DNA from: Cruorifilaria tuberocauda
Taxonomy: Eukaryota > Nematoda > Chromadorea > Rhabditida > Onchocercidae
Reading direction: 5' to 3'
Length of the DNA stretch: 64,000 nucleotides
NCBI GenBank assembly: GCA_013365365.1
Contig: JABVXU010000174.1
Location: forward strand, 41,893-105,892
Position numbers and translations under genes: made by a program. Positions 20,501 to 32,900 of the stretch are shown here, in pieces (the first letter of the stretch is position 1; each line of letters opens with the position of its first letter). The notes under the pieces were generated by a model. It was not told the DNA's origin. It searched no databases and worked only from the letters and a program-made list of their open reading frames with translations.

Positions 20501-23401
20501 TCAATTTGATCACTTTCTAAGCTTGATGCTACACACTTTCAATCATACTTTTTTAATTTTTAATTTTTTTAATTTGATTCTGCTTTCAACCACATTTCCA
20601 AAATTATTTGATATTGAAAACTTCGATTTCGAAAGTTCTATTGAAAATTTAGATTTAATCTGAATAGCTAAGCAAATCGTTGCATTTATACTCATTTTTA
20701 CATTATTCTTACAAACGTGAATCAAATGTAACAGTCATTCATTTATTCATTTTTTACAATCTTTTAATAAATTGGCTAGTATGGATATGTTATGTTCCTA
20801 TTACCTTTTATAATTTACTGACAAAATAAGTTATTATTACTGCACTACACTTCCGTATTGATACAGAATTGTAGATCAAGAATATTTTGATCTGTTTCAC
20901 TAATCGAGAGAAGCTAGTCAGAAGCAAGATTTTTTGTGTAATCAAGATTTGAATATTCTGAGAACGATGAATAATGCATTTATAATAGTCGATTGTCAGT
21001 TTCAGTTTGATTTTAATGATATTTGACGTATTCGATTTGAAATTTTGCATAACAGTCAAAGAATTTGATGAATAAACGAGATAAAATGTTGGACTAAATC
21101 TCATATTGTTATTGATGGCATATTTCTTTCTGTACCTTTCTGTACACAACGATCTCATTATTTTTCGATCGTATTGCCTATTTTTAATAATTATTATGAA
21201 AAATAACGACACTAAAGGTAAGTGGCTAAAATATTTAGTGAAAAAGATAAAGCAATTATCATTTAGCAATTTGTCAACATGAACGTGGATATGACAAAGG
21301 TGATTGTACAACTTATGATTGTGACTGCTCCAACCATTGATTTTCAAATAAATTTAATGGCTGTTGTCCAGGATTTTTTGTCAATACAAAACTTTAGTAA
21401 ACTGAAGTGAAGTGAAAAGAAGGAAAAGATAATTTAATTTTGAAGACGATAGTTAGTGATGCAAATGATTTTTGTGATACTGCACCGATTTATGAGCTGC
21501 TAAAAACCGTAATTCTCACATTTCTCATACATTTTCCACTTTATTCAAAATGATTAATTTTGTATCATTGATGTAATTTCCGCAAGCCATGTATACTTCT
21601 CGAGCAATCAATAACAGTAGTAACAATTTATTATGGAATGTGCTGCAAAAACTGAAGAATTGGGTACAGTGGTAACAAATACCTTTCTACATCGTTGATT
21701 GGGTAACAATTTCTCACATCACTTCTACCATCCAGTTTTACCAAAACATTACTCACTGAAATCTTTTCGCTTATTATCAATTCCTGGCTTTTCCTGCATC
21801 TATTTTTTCTTATATTACTAAGATTCTTCCAAGTTCGCAATTACACAAAACAATTGAAACATGAATTTTTCCCTTTGGATAATCGCTACATTTCAATTTT
21901 CACCTTGTGTCAAAAAGAACCTAGTGATGTTTACATAGCCTGATAAGGTAAGAACGAATAGAATTAGTTACTTATAAACATTCGATTATTAGTTCAAATT
22001 TGTGTACTGAGTAGAGAGGTTTCAATTTATGCCTAAAAATGCCTCTTATTCATTTTAATTCATTTTACATTAAGCTGATGAAGGAGTTTTATAGTTTTAG
22101 TCATTTTAAAACCTTCTTCCAACACACAAAATTATTACTTTCATTATAAGAAGTTAACTGACTAAAATCTTGAAATAAATATGGAAAATAAAATAATTAC
22201 TATTCTATTAAAAAACAAGGTAAAAGATCATTCTAAAAATGCAATTTCGAATCATTTCTAAACGAAGAAGTTTAAGAGGTAGCTCATCTGAATTCGTTTT
22301 TTTTTTTAAATTTATTCAGGAATTGTCTCACGAATAGCATTTCACGTAAAGTTTTTCGTAACAAATAAGCGCAAAAAAATAAATGATTCCAGAAATATAA
22401 ATAAGGTTGAATTTAAATTCAAATTTTATGTAATTTTCAAAGCCATGCAGTATCATGACTTTTAACAAATTTTAATTATAGTTCATTTAGTACAAGCGAT
22501 CCATTTCGAGTAAGTAAACGTTAAAAGAGTTGATTGCTTTGCTTTTTCCTGTTTTATAATAATCAAGTAGTGATGAGTGTACGTCACGAAATGATTAACT
22601 TGTATTTTAAGCTTTATATATTTAAGTATGGTAGAAATTTTAATTTTTTTAATTTTACGAAAACAATCGATTCAAATTATTTCAAGACTTCATGACAAAT
22701 GGATAATTATCATATTTAATTACAATGTCTCCTATAAAAATTCATTTCAAAAAACATTTATAAATATTAATCCAGTCAAAAAAGATAATTATTAAAAGGA
22801 GAAAATTTAATGATTAAACAAATCACTCCCATTTGTGAATTTTTTCTTTTTAAAGAAGAACGCAGCAATAATGTACATTGAAAATATTCATTTGCCACTT
22901 AAATATTCCCATAGGCATTTCATCGGAATGCAGGATAATGGCCCAACATTCCTAAAATTGAAAAGGCATTATTCGATCATTAATTCTGCAATATTTGAAA
23001 ACATTGAAGTTATAGCTTCTTATTTACTAGCTAGCATTAAATAATTCAGTCTATTGCAATGAACTCCTTTAATTATAGATCTACTTTGGAAAGGCACTTT
23101 CAAGACCTTGTCCGATTTATACATTATCAATCCAAGATCTGAAGATGCACTGTATGGGTGGTCTAGAATGCTTTAGGCTCGATGATAAAATCATTAACTT
23201 TTACTTGTCGTTATTCACGCATTTCTAATGGAAATTAAATTACGGTTCAAAATTTTGAATAATTTTGAGAATAATAAAAGCATTGTGGTTCTGCAATACT
23301 TTCCTTATGGGATTCTAACAATCAGTTTCTTTATCATTATTGAAATTCATTCATAGCAAAATTTCGAAGGATTCAAATTTGAATAATTTTGATGTTTCGT
23401 T
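17569..23401. other. Intergenic region, no supported gene apart from an unexplained open frame
   Basis: About 5.8 kb between the patched-related and SLC13 genes. A possible late polyadenylation signal AATAAA is at 17817-17822. A basic open stretch near 18313-18531 lacks a start and splice partners. The minus-strand 179-codon frame at 20808-21347 is treated separately. The rest shows dense stops and A+T-rich simple sequence. Confidence 0.45.
20808..21347 (-). other. Unexplained 179-codon open frame, no recognised family
   Basis: The longest uninterrupted frame in the window, yet it has no ATG at its 5' end: it opens just after a stop and the first usable start-like codon is TTG. The translation is rich in Ile, Lys, Asn, Ser and Leu, with a His-rich stretch near the N-terminus (HIHVHVD) and several basic clusters. 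No transmembrane series, zinc-finger spacing or enzyme motif was recognised. It could be one long exon of an undetected gene, a decayed exon, or chance. I assign no function. Confidence 0.2.
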
Positions 23402-23447
23402 AAAAGATATGACTGTCATAACTGTCATATCTTTTTAGACTGTCATA
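23402..23447 (+). repeat. Perfect 12-bp inverted repeat overlapping a triple 9-bp direct repeat
   Basis: Positions 23402-23413 (AAAAGATATGAC) are the exact reverse complement of 23424-23435, with a 10-base loop. Overlapping this, the 9-mer ACTGTCATA occurs at 23412, 23421 and 23439. The right arm ends two bases before the AG at 23437-23438, the probable trans-splice acceptor of the SLC13 gene, so the stem would lie across the polypyrimidine region of that acceptor. Confidence 0.7.
23437..23438 (+). promoter_or_regulatory. Probable trans-splice acceptor of the SLC13 gene
   Basis: CTTTTTAG ends 12 bases before the ATG at 23451 and has no upstream coding partner. This matches a spliced-leader acceptor and gives a very short 5' UTR. 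Based on sequence context only. Confidence 0.5.
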
Positions 23448-23450
23448 AGG

Positions 23451-26400
23451 ATGTCACTGGTGAAGTCGCATGTAAGATATCACCAGTCAGAATCGTGAGT
23501 TCTTTGGTTTTTATTTTTTCACTTCAATTCTTCAATTCGAAATCATTTAAAAAGTGGAAATGAATTACAGGTTTCTAAAAAAGCTGAAACTTTTTCAGTT
23601 ATGAAGAGATTTTAGGACGCCAACACTATCGGTAATATGGAAAATGCGCACTTATTTGACACTTGCATTAACGCCGATAATTTTGTTACCTATTCTATTT
23701 TTGTTTCCTCAAAGCCAGGTATAATTTTCTGGCAGATTTCATGTTTTGCTGTTTTTAAAATTTTATAATTTCGTAAACAAATGAAGCAAGAAATGACAAA
23801 TTTTTCAAACATTTTCTGATGGATCTTTTGGCGAGTGTTTATCGTTGTCGTGAGCGCAAAAGTTTACCTTCCACATTCTTTAAGATCACTTTAAACCATA
23901 TAATTTCCATTCCTGGGTAAGCTACTATTATGCAAATTGCAAAAAGTAATAAAATTGCAATATTTGAGATGTTCTACAAAATACATGCGAAACAAAGCGA
24001 TGAGAAATTTGCAAAAAAAAGGTTCTAGTATGTCGACATCCATTTTATCACGAATGCCACAGGCTGATATTGTAAGGAACAAATAAATAATGACTTTATT
24101 ACCTGATGCTCCGCAATTAATTATTCATGTAATTAGTAATTATAGAACGAGGCAAAATGTGGCTATTGCATTGGTATAATGGCTATTTACTGGGTTATGG
24201 AGGTATTACCGTTAGCAGTAACTGCCTTGTTACCGATGATACTTTATCCGTTGTTGGGTTTGATGGCATCGGATGATGTTGCTCAAATGTATCTACCTGT
24301 ACGCTTTATTATCATTTATTTTTTTATGAAAAGACAAACGCAGTGAAATTTCATGAGTTTATATTCTAAATTATACAATTCATCTGTAAGAAATGTTTAA
24401 AAAAATCGTCATGAAGTTGGAAAAGTTTTCATTGATGTGATTTTTAGGATATAAGCTTTTTATTTATTGGTGGATTAATGGTAGCGGTAGCTGTTCAGAA
24501 ATGCAAATTGCACAATCGTATCGCTTTATTCGTGTTAACTGTTGTTCCACCCCAACCATGCTGGTTGTTCCTATTCTGTATTATATTCAAATTTTTACTC
24601 ATTCAATTAATATTTTCTAATTTTCAGAAAATTTTTTTTAGTATGAAGAAAAATAAGCATTTATATTTTGATATTCGTTTATTTTCTTATCGGAATGATG
24701 TTTGTGGAATTAAGGTAGTGGTGATATTTAATATTTGGCTTTCCGTCATAAAAACTTCAACTTTTTAACGGAATTATTAGCAGAGTTTTATTTTCAGGAT
24801 TATGTTTGGTTTCATGCTAGTAACTGCCTTTTTAAGGTAATTTCTGTTATCTAATATTTGAAATCTCGAAGAAAACTAAATATTTAGTTTGTGATGGTTC
24901 TCAGAAAAAAAAGAAATTGCAGTATGTGGATGTCGAATACAGCAACTGCTGCTCTTATGATACCCATTGCTAATTCTGTTATTATCGAACTTGTCAAAAG
25001 CAACCACAGAAATGAGTTCAGTGTAAGATTTTACATTTATGAAATATAATTTTTTTCATATATTACAAATCAATATACACTTGGTTAATTTTAATAGTAA
25101 TTCTCAAATTAATTTTTGATTTATTTGAAGTATTTCTTCATCAAGTAACTAAAGATGTATTACTAGTAGTAACCTATTTTCGATATCAATTATATTTAAA
25201 GATATTCACCTTATAATCTTTAAGCTTTCAAGTATAGTGGGCGAAGCAATGGTTGAAGACAAACATAATGAAAACAGTGATGAACGTAGAAAATCTCTCG
25301 GTACTTTTAGTACGAGGTGCATTTTCGTTTACTTTGCATTTTTGTAACAAATTCATTCAGAATCAATTGTCTACATAAACGGATGGAAGAAAAAATATCT
25401 ATATCATCTATTGTAAAGAATGACGAAAAATCTCTTTCAACGAATTAATGATTCTACATCACAAGAATTTTTGATATAATTAATTATTTCTAAACCAACA
25501 TTGAGAAATTAAACAATTAAAAGCTTCATCATAGCAATATTTACTTTCCAGAGATCCAGCAGAAATTTTAAGTAAAGACGAATATCACATGGCAAAGGGA
25601 TTGCTGATATCGGTTGCTTTTGCTGCAAACATTGGTGGAATAGGAACAATTACAGGAACACCATCAAATCTTATCCTATTAGGCCAAATTAAAGAGTTTA
25701 TTATTTTTTTATAATTGCTCCTTTCCAATCTGTCAATTTTAAAGCTCTTCTATAGTTTTTCCTGAAAAATCAACATTCTGACTGCAACTTTCTATAATAG
25801 AATTACTGAATTAAAAACAATAATTTAAATCATACTTAATTTTCAACTGCTATTAAATGCTGCTTTAGAATTTTTCCCCTCGTAGATACAAATATCAACT
25901 TTATATCCTGGATGATTTTCGCGGTACCATTTGTTATTGCATGCTTATTCACAACATGGTTAACATTGATACTCATTTTCTTCCGGAAAAATTTTTCTTT
26001 GAAAGGTTCTATTTCATGTTTTTTTTATTGAGAATAATAAAATCCCCTCCTATACTTTCAAACATTAAAAAAAAGCCATTTGTTCTGCTTGTCCGCGATA
26101 CCAAATCTGATCATCAATCTTATATCGCCATGATTTTCTGTTAGTAAGCAGTTGAAGTTATTGAACAAAAATAAAATTAAGATGTGATGAATTCAGATCA
26201 TCAGACAATAAAAGATAAACTGCGGCGAAAGTATGATGAACTACCGAGCTTGTCGTTTGCAGAAGTCAGTGTATCGATTTGCTTCTTGATACTGTTAGCA
26301 CTTTGGATAACGAGAGATCCACATGTCATTCCTGGTTTCGGAACTGTTTTCAAGAAAGGGCATGTAATTTACATACTACTTGAGAAGCTTCAGATGAATT

Positions 26401-28705
26401 TGATTTTATCATGATATCTGATCTACGTTTATGATCTACGTTAAGTTTTACTAAATATCTACGTTTAATTTTTGAAGTGTTTCTGAGCATTTCTTATAAT
26501 TAAAAAAAAATTCAGGTATGTAACAGATGCAACGAGTGCAATGTTGGTCGCAATTATATTATTTGCCATTCCGAATCAAAAACCAAGTTTCTTTAGTAGT
26601 AATTTCTGAAATTATTTCTGCCACGCTTGAGCAGAAAAGCATAAAATACAATAGAAATTTGAAGTAAAATAACAATTCAGGAAGATCGGAGAATGTCGGA
26701 ACGTTACTGGATTGGAAGACAATGCAGGAGAAATTTCCATGGAGTGTTATGCTATTACTTGGAGGTGGTTTCGCAATAGCCGCTGGTGTCAAGGTACTGA
26801 ATATGAGGACTAAGTTTCTTTCTTCAATTAATAAAACTTAAAGTTCATCGTAGGTACAGATATTGATTTCGAGGAACTAACGGAAAGTCTTCATATCCCT
26901 CCATTATGGACTGAGTATTTTTGGATACAATCGGATATGAAAATTGTTATCACATATTTCGATTGTCTCATTTTCAACAGAAGAGTATTCGAAAAGCTTT
27001 ATTGAAAACGTGAAATTGAATTATAATATAAGCATCCATATTTCTGTATCTTTAATAATTTCCCTCTTTTATCATTGCAAAACTGGAATAGTATACGAAA
27101 CTAGTAATTGAGAAAAATGATAAATAGATTTTTTGATAAGTTTTTTTTTTCGAAAATTTTTTTTATCAAAAAGCAAAAGGTTAATAATATGAAGCGTTGA
27201 TTTTTAAGGTTAATTTCAGACAATTTCAGACAATCTAGACAATGTTAGTCAAAAATCTTTAAAAGATCTTTTTCGATATAGATGGAATCGATTACTCTTG
27301 GGAGGCTGTTACACCTTTTTATTAATGGAAGAGATAAACGAAAGCAAAAATATATCTAACTTTTCTAGAAAGTTTATGAGGCTTAACGAGTTAAGTTCCA
27401 GAAATTTTAAGAGGTTGTTATGCATTTGCTCGTAAAATTAGGCAGAGCAGTGAAAATGGTTTAACTAAAAAAAAATCTCATTTTTCGGTGATCAGGAATA
27501 TATTATTCTGATATTTTTTTATGAATAGAATAATTGTAAAATGATTCTTCTTGATCGATAAAATTCGACTTTCTATGTTTTGGCAGAAAGTTGCAATTTA
27601 CTTTTAGACAAATAAGAAATAGCGAAACTGGAAAATTTCTTTGCAAATTTTCTAAGACACCTAAATATTAAGGTGGTATTTAAAACTTTTGGTTTTTTTT
27701 CCGATTTATTATTGAATGGTTCAGCGGATAGAGGTGAATAAAAAGTGTATTAATCGGCATAGAAAGATGCTGATTGGTTTGAACGTATCATACTTTCAGG
27801 AATCGAACTTGAGTTATCGTGTTGGAGAAGTGATGCAATCACTGCAAATGTTCCCAGTTAATATCATTATGGCGTTCTGTATATTTATCACCATATTTCT
27901 AACAAACATTTGCAGTAATACAGTAACTGCATCCATTTTTATTCCTATTGTAGCAGAATTGGCAAAATCACTGGAAATTCATCCGGTTTATTTTATGATG
28001 CCCACCGCTCTCGCCTCTTCAATGGCTTTTACTTTACCTGTTCGTTTCGTTCGATTCATCTTGAAAATTATAAATAATTCTTGAGGTAATGAATGTGAAA
28101 TGATCGCCAGATCATTTTTTTTTCGTGGCTTTTTTCAAAGCTTTAAATTACTTCAGGTGGCGACTCCACCAAATGCAATCGTTTTTGCATCTGGTCTACT
28201 ACGTGTCAACGATATGGTAAGTTAATCGAACTAATTTTCTCCCTAATAATATTTTTTTTTATGGTGCCCCAAGTGCAATGTATTTTCAGTTACTGGCTGG
28301 ATCATTCGCAACTATCGAATGTGCTCTACTGACAATACTGTTTATGATGACGTGGGCAACGTAAGTCAATTCTTTATGTTAGATCAGCACATAATATTTT
28401 CCATTTTAAAATATTATTTTGATCTTACTAAAGGCCAATGGATCCTGCCTGTTTACTTAATCATTACCAAATTTACAGCTAAGATCCCAAACTGAATTCT
28501 GTGCAACTTTTTATTTCCACATATCTTTGTATGATAGTAGTAAATATAAGAGGATATATAATAATTTCAAAAAACTAATTGAATAAACAACTTTAGATAT
28601 CTATTCGAGCTGGACAAATTCCCTCTTTGGGCCTACACTCCGGCAGAACTAGTATACCGGAATCATACTTTGTTTGATTTACTGGCTAATACAACGGCCA
28701 AATAA
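23451..28705 (+). CDS. SLC13-family sodium-coupled di/tricarboxylate transporter (NaDC/INDY type)
   Basis: Sixteen exons join in phase into about 583 residues, the usual family length: 23451-23494, 23616-23718, 24146-24298, 24448-24563, 24798-24836, 24923-25020, 25238-25316, 25552-25695, 25869-26005, 26197-26359, 26516-26598, 26681-26793, 27800-28039, 28157-28216, 28290-28360, 28597-28705. Both SNT substrate/sodium motifs are present: [12 protein letters not shown] near residue 153 and [10 protein letters not shown] near 460. So are [10 protein letters not shown] and the C-terminal [11 protein letters not shown] signature. The family carries Krebs-cycle dicarboxylates or citrate with sodium across plasma membranes; in worms (nac genes) and flies (INDY) it influences energy storage and lifespan. 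Substrate preference cannot be read here. The start was chosen because exon 1 ends in phase 2 and joins exon 2 cleanly behind a trans-splice-like acceptor. The junction after exon 10 only keeps frame with a GC donor at 26360. The exon 6 end (25020 or 25022) is uncertain. Confidence 0.92.
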
Positions 28706-29912
28706 TGGAATACTGATATCATGTATTCCTATTTCTAAAGCTTCAAAATATTTATTAATAATGAGGAATTCTGTAAGTTTTCAGCTACAGTGCAGAAGTG
28801 ATTTGTTGTCTTATCAATGTGACCTTTGTGATCATTGCAACTTTCGTGGCAAATTCTGCTTCAATTTAATTTAATCTTAGAACTTTCCTACATTCTATAG
28901 CAAGTTTTCTGTTAGAATTCTACTAGAAGATGCCGATTAAAACACTTCCCACTTCGTAGTGAATTGATCAATTCCTTTCAAATTTCATTCTCATAAAGAA
29001 TTACTGCCTTGCATCGGATAAAAATGCTTCAGGCAGTATTGTCACATATGTTTATGCAATAGTCTATGTGATATTATAAATGCTTAGGTTTGCAATAATG
29101 CCATCTTCTGTCACTCCTACATTCTTTTTAACTTAACATTTAGCATCTACACGACGAAATCTAACAAGTTGCTTGCTGGAAATTTATGATTTACTACAAA
29201 AACTATGAAGTGGGTTCATAATAAAGCGTCATAAGCTAATTAAATTTCCGTCAACCTGGACTAATGTTTAAAATGGTCAAGTTCTGCCGGCGGTTTAATT
29301 TTCAAAATTGAATGAAATCTGGCACAAAATACCCGGAAAGCAACAGTTTTATCGCAATAGTTACAAAGATATGAAAGGTGTTCCATAAAAGTACCATTGC
29401 TTAATGAACATAGATGAGGTTAAGCATTGGTTTATGCTTCAATACACTGCGATGAACTTCATAGTTCTAGAAGGATTCCTTTTTGGATTCAACATGACGG
29501 ATAGAAAACAAAAAAGAGGAACAACAGTTCACCAATCTTCATGTTACTTGAAAAGAAAGAGGAATCTAGGGGTCAAGAAGCTTTCAACACTGACAGGATA
29601 TTGTCGCACAAAATAAGTCTCAATTTCTGATTTATAACGGTTCATAAGGCAAACAACTACACGTTTCCTTGTTCGGAGTGAAATTCATTCAGTTCACATC
29701 CGATTGCACGCTGAATCTATTGGGCCGTGAAAAGTCCCATGTTGTTTGCCGCTTGCTGTATGCCGAAAATGAAAGTTGGTGGAATCGCACTGGCCGGACG
29801 GGTTGGATATTGTTCTTCTGCGGTAGGTTCCTTGAAGTTTACTGTCAAAATTTATACAAATACATATGATTAGTGCAAAAACCTTTTTCTGAGTTTTGGA
29901 ATGTTATTTTAG
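28706..29912. other. Intergenic region between SLC13 and GH20 genes, with a GC-richer patch
   Basis: About 1.2 kb. An ATG-initiated 70-codon frame at 29404-29616 is not recognised. A GC-richer patch at about 29680-29830 could be a promoter or an alternative first exon: an ATG at 29760 leads in 21 codons to a GTAGGT donor at 29823, in phase with the GH20 first exon. Confidence 0.4.
29911..29912 (+). promoter_or_regulatory. Splice acceptor immediately upstream of the GH20 start codon (likely trans-splice)
   Basis: TTATTTTAG ends three bases before the ATG at 29916. With no proven upstream exon, spliced-leader addition is the simplest reading. Cis-splicing from a donor at 29823 is an in-phase alternative. 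Confidence 0.5.
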
Positions 29913-29915
29913 AAA

Positions 29916-32900
29916 ATGTTGCGAAGGTCGTTTCGGCGATTTGCTTTGTCGATATCGCTGTTAACGGTGATTTACACAGTTATAGTCTTCATTATGGACT
30001 ACCAGGTAAGCTTTTTATCCCGAGTGATACTTTGAATAATTTGACTGATGACTTTTCACTCTAGACTCATAGGATGTCAGGATAAACATTGCATCAAGTG
30101 ATTAGAGGAAATAGTCGTATAAATTTTGTTAGAGTGTTTCAATGAAATAACATAGATGACAATGGAATTTGGAGCATGTCAAGTCATACTTAGATAAGAT
30201 ATTTGCATCAGTTTAAAAGAACAAGTTCACTGCATTGCAATAATTCCATTTCATTCTGGATGTTGCAAAAAAATTGGTTTTTAGAATGGATCGCGAATGC
30301 AGCATAATGTACCAAATAAGGCCCAGTTGGGAATGAAGATCAATGGATCAAAGGTTATTAACTTTATTTATTCATTGGATTTTAGCTTCTTTGCTTTTGC
30401 CAGCTTTTATACTTTTCCGTGGGATTGCCAGGAAAAGAAGAGAAAGTTGATAGTGTCCAAAAAATTCAACTATTTAACTCCAATTATTTTCGTTGTTTTC
30501 ATGTTCTTGTTACTTCTCCAACCTTAATTTTGTGAGACTTATTCTTCCTCTCATCATTGTAATCACCATTTCTTGTAATTCAGAAAGACAGTTTGGAAAT
30601 TTTGGAAGGGCTTGTCGTTGATCAGGGTCATGATGTCAAAAAAGTATTACATATACCATCATCTTCGCAAAATTATTTTATCGCACGTAAGTTTGAAAGA
30701 AATTCTTACTTAATTTTTTTCTGCTGCGTAATTTTGAACATTTTCTGGAAATAATTTTGCTCTTTGAATTTGTTAAGTTAATAAGAAAGAAAGTGATAAC
30801 ATCCTTGATTTATGAATTCCTGTTGTAATGAATCAATTTTGCTTGTTAAGTTCTATTATGCTTACTGGAAAAAAAGTGAAGTATATCACTTACAGCAAAT
30901 CGCATTTTTCACCTTGATTTGAAAGGCGCAGCACCAAAAATGGACTATTTGTTAAAGCTTGTTCCATTCATTAAACAAATTGGAGCTACGGGAATAATGA
31001 TCGAATATGAAGATATGTTTCCATTTACAGGTACTTATGTTCCTCTACATTACATTATTAACAGTTGCATATTCCACTAATAAATTTTACTGAATTTGTT
31101 TCTTCGTTCGTAATTTTATCACTCTCATTTCGATAATAATCTCGCATCGACACTTCCTCCATTTTTGTTTTATTGCCATTTTTGTCATTAATTCGTGAAT
31201 TTTGAAGGCAAACTAAGTGGGGTAAAAGCTGGCAATGCATACACTTTGGGTGAACTACGTCGTTTTCTCCGTGCGATCCAGACACATAATTTGGACATTA
31301 TACCTCTTGTTCAAACAGTAGGTCATCTGGAATACATTTTGAAATATCCTAATTTCTCTAAATATCGCGAGGAGGAACGTTATCCACAGGTACGAATTAC
31401 TGCTTATGTTTTTTAGGATTTTTGACTTTGTTGAAGAAGTTCTGCTTGCATAACTCCGAGATATACTTATATTTTTTACCTGTAACTAAATTTAGGTCAT
31501 TTGTTTGACGGATGAAGAAGCAGTTGATTTGGTTCAAGAAGCACTGAGACAAATATTGAATTTGCATAAAGATTTTGCGATGAAATATTTTCATATTGGA
31601 GCAGATGAGGTTTTTCAGGTCTGTTTTATTGCAGTTTAGATTGTTTTCATCTTTTTCACTAGTGAATTAATCTCAATGAAATAGATTTGAGCCTTGGCTA
31701 AAGATCTTTGTAAACACTTTTATTAGATGGCTAGTTTTGTCGGTAGATGGTTAAAGGTAGCATTATAAAAGTGTTCGGTTTAATTAATGATTACTACTTT
31801 ATGTTAGATCGGTCGGTGTGAAAAAGACAGAAGTTACATGATAAGCAATAACGTTGACACTGAGTTCTTGTTCCTCAAGCACATCGCGAGAATAGCGAAG
31901 TTCGTTAAGGTTTGTGTTTTTTTCGGACGTATTTTCTTCATTAGTTATAATTCCCTTCATTCAATTGTTGGTATTTCCGAATTTAACCTGTAGTTCATTG
32001 GAGCGATATCAAGATATCGCGACAGATTAATTGTTTCGGAAAGCAGTTTTTCCTTGCCAGTTGTTAATCTAGAATCTACTGAATTTTAGGCTCAAGTTCC
32101 AAGGAAAAAATTGAATGTATTGATTTGGCACGATATGCTAATAAATTTACAAACAGAAAATGTGTTGAAGCATGGGTAGGTATTTTTCATTTAGTTTAAT
32201 GATGTTTCAAGCTACTTTACATCAGTTCAACATTTTCAGCATTGGATCCTTTAGTGTTTTATCATTTGTTATAATTTTGAAATCTCTTTTTCACCCCAAA
32301 TTACTTGCTACTGTTCATTGAAATATGAATAAAGCTTCTGTCCCGAGCGCAATCATTTCTTAAACAATATTTGACGACATGATTTAATGTTTAACAAGTA
32401 ATTGAACATTATATATCTATTGGTAGGTGGTTTGAAGCCACTGTATCACTTTATCTGCCTTAATATTTTTAGTTTGAGTAAATTAGTCGAGCCAGTAGTA
32501 TGGAATTATATGGAAAATTTGGATGACCAGCTGTTGCCTGACTTTTGGCAGCGATTATCTTCAATGTTTTCATACGTCTGGGGAGCTTCTGCTTATAAAG
32601 TTGAGTTTTCAAAAGTATAGAGTATTATAAATTTTTATAACCAATAATTTTTTTCTGCTCGAAAGAATTTTTTTTATGTTATTTGTACTCATTTTAGGTG
32701 CCGATGGTCCAGATCAGTACGCTTCTAATGTGCAACATTACTTGAATAATCATATAAGCTGGCTGAAACAAATGAATGAACATCATTCCAAATTCAAGCA
32801 GTTTCGAGGTATCATTGTAACTGGTTGGCAAAGGTTAATCTTTTTCAGTTGCGTTTATTATGGGATTTTAATGGAAATATTTTATAATAGTATTACAGAT

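Noticed and set aside
29404..29616. 70-codon ATG frame between the SLC13 and GH20 genes
   Set aside because: Single short frame without recognised motif or a clear acceptor; cannot be joined to the GH20 exon set.
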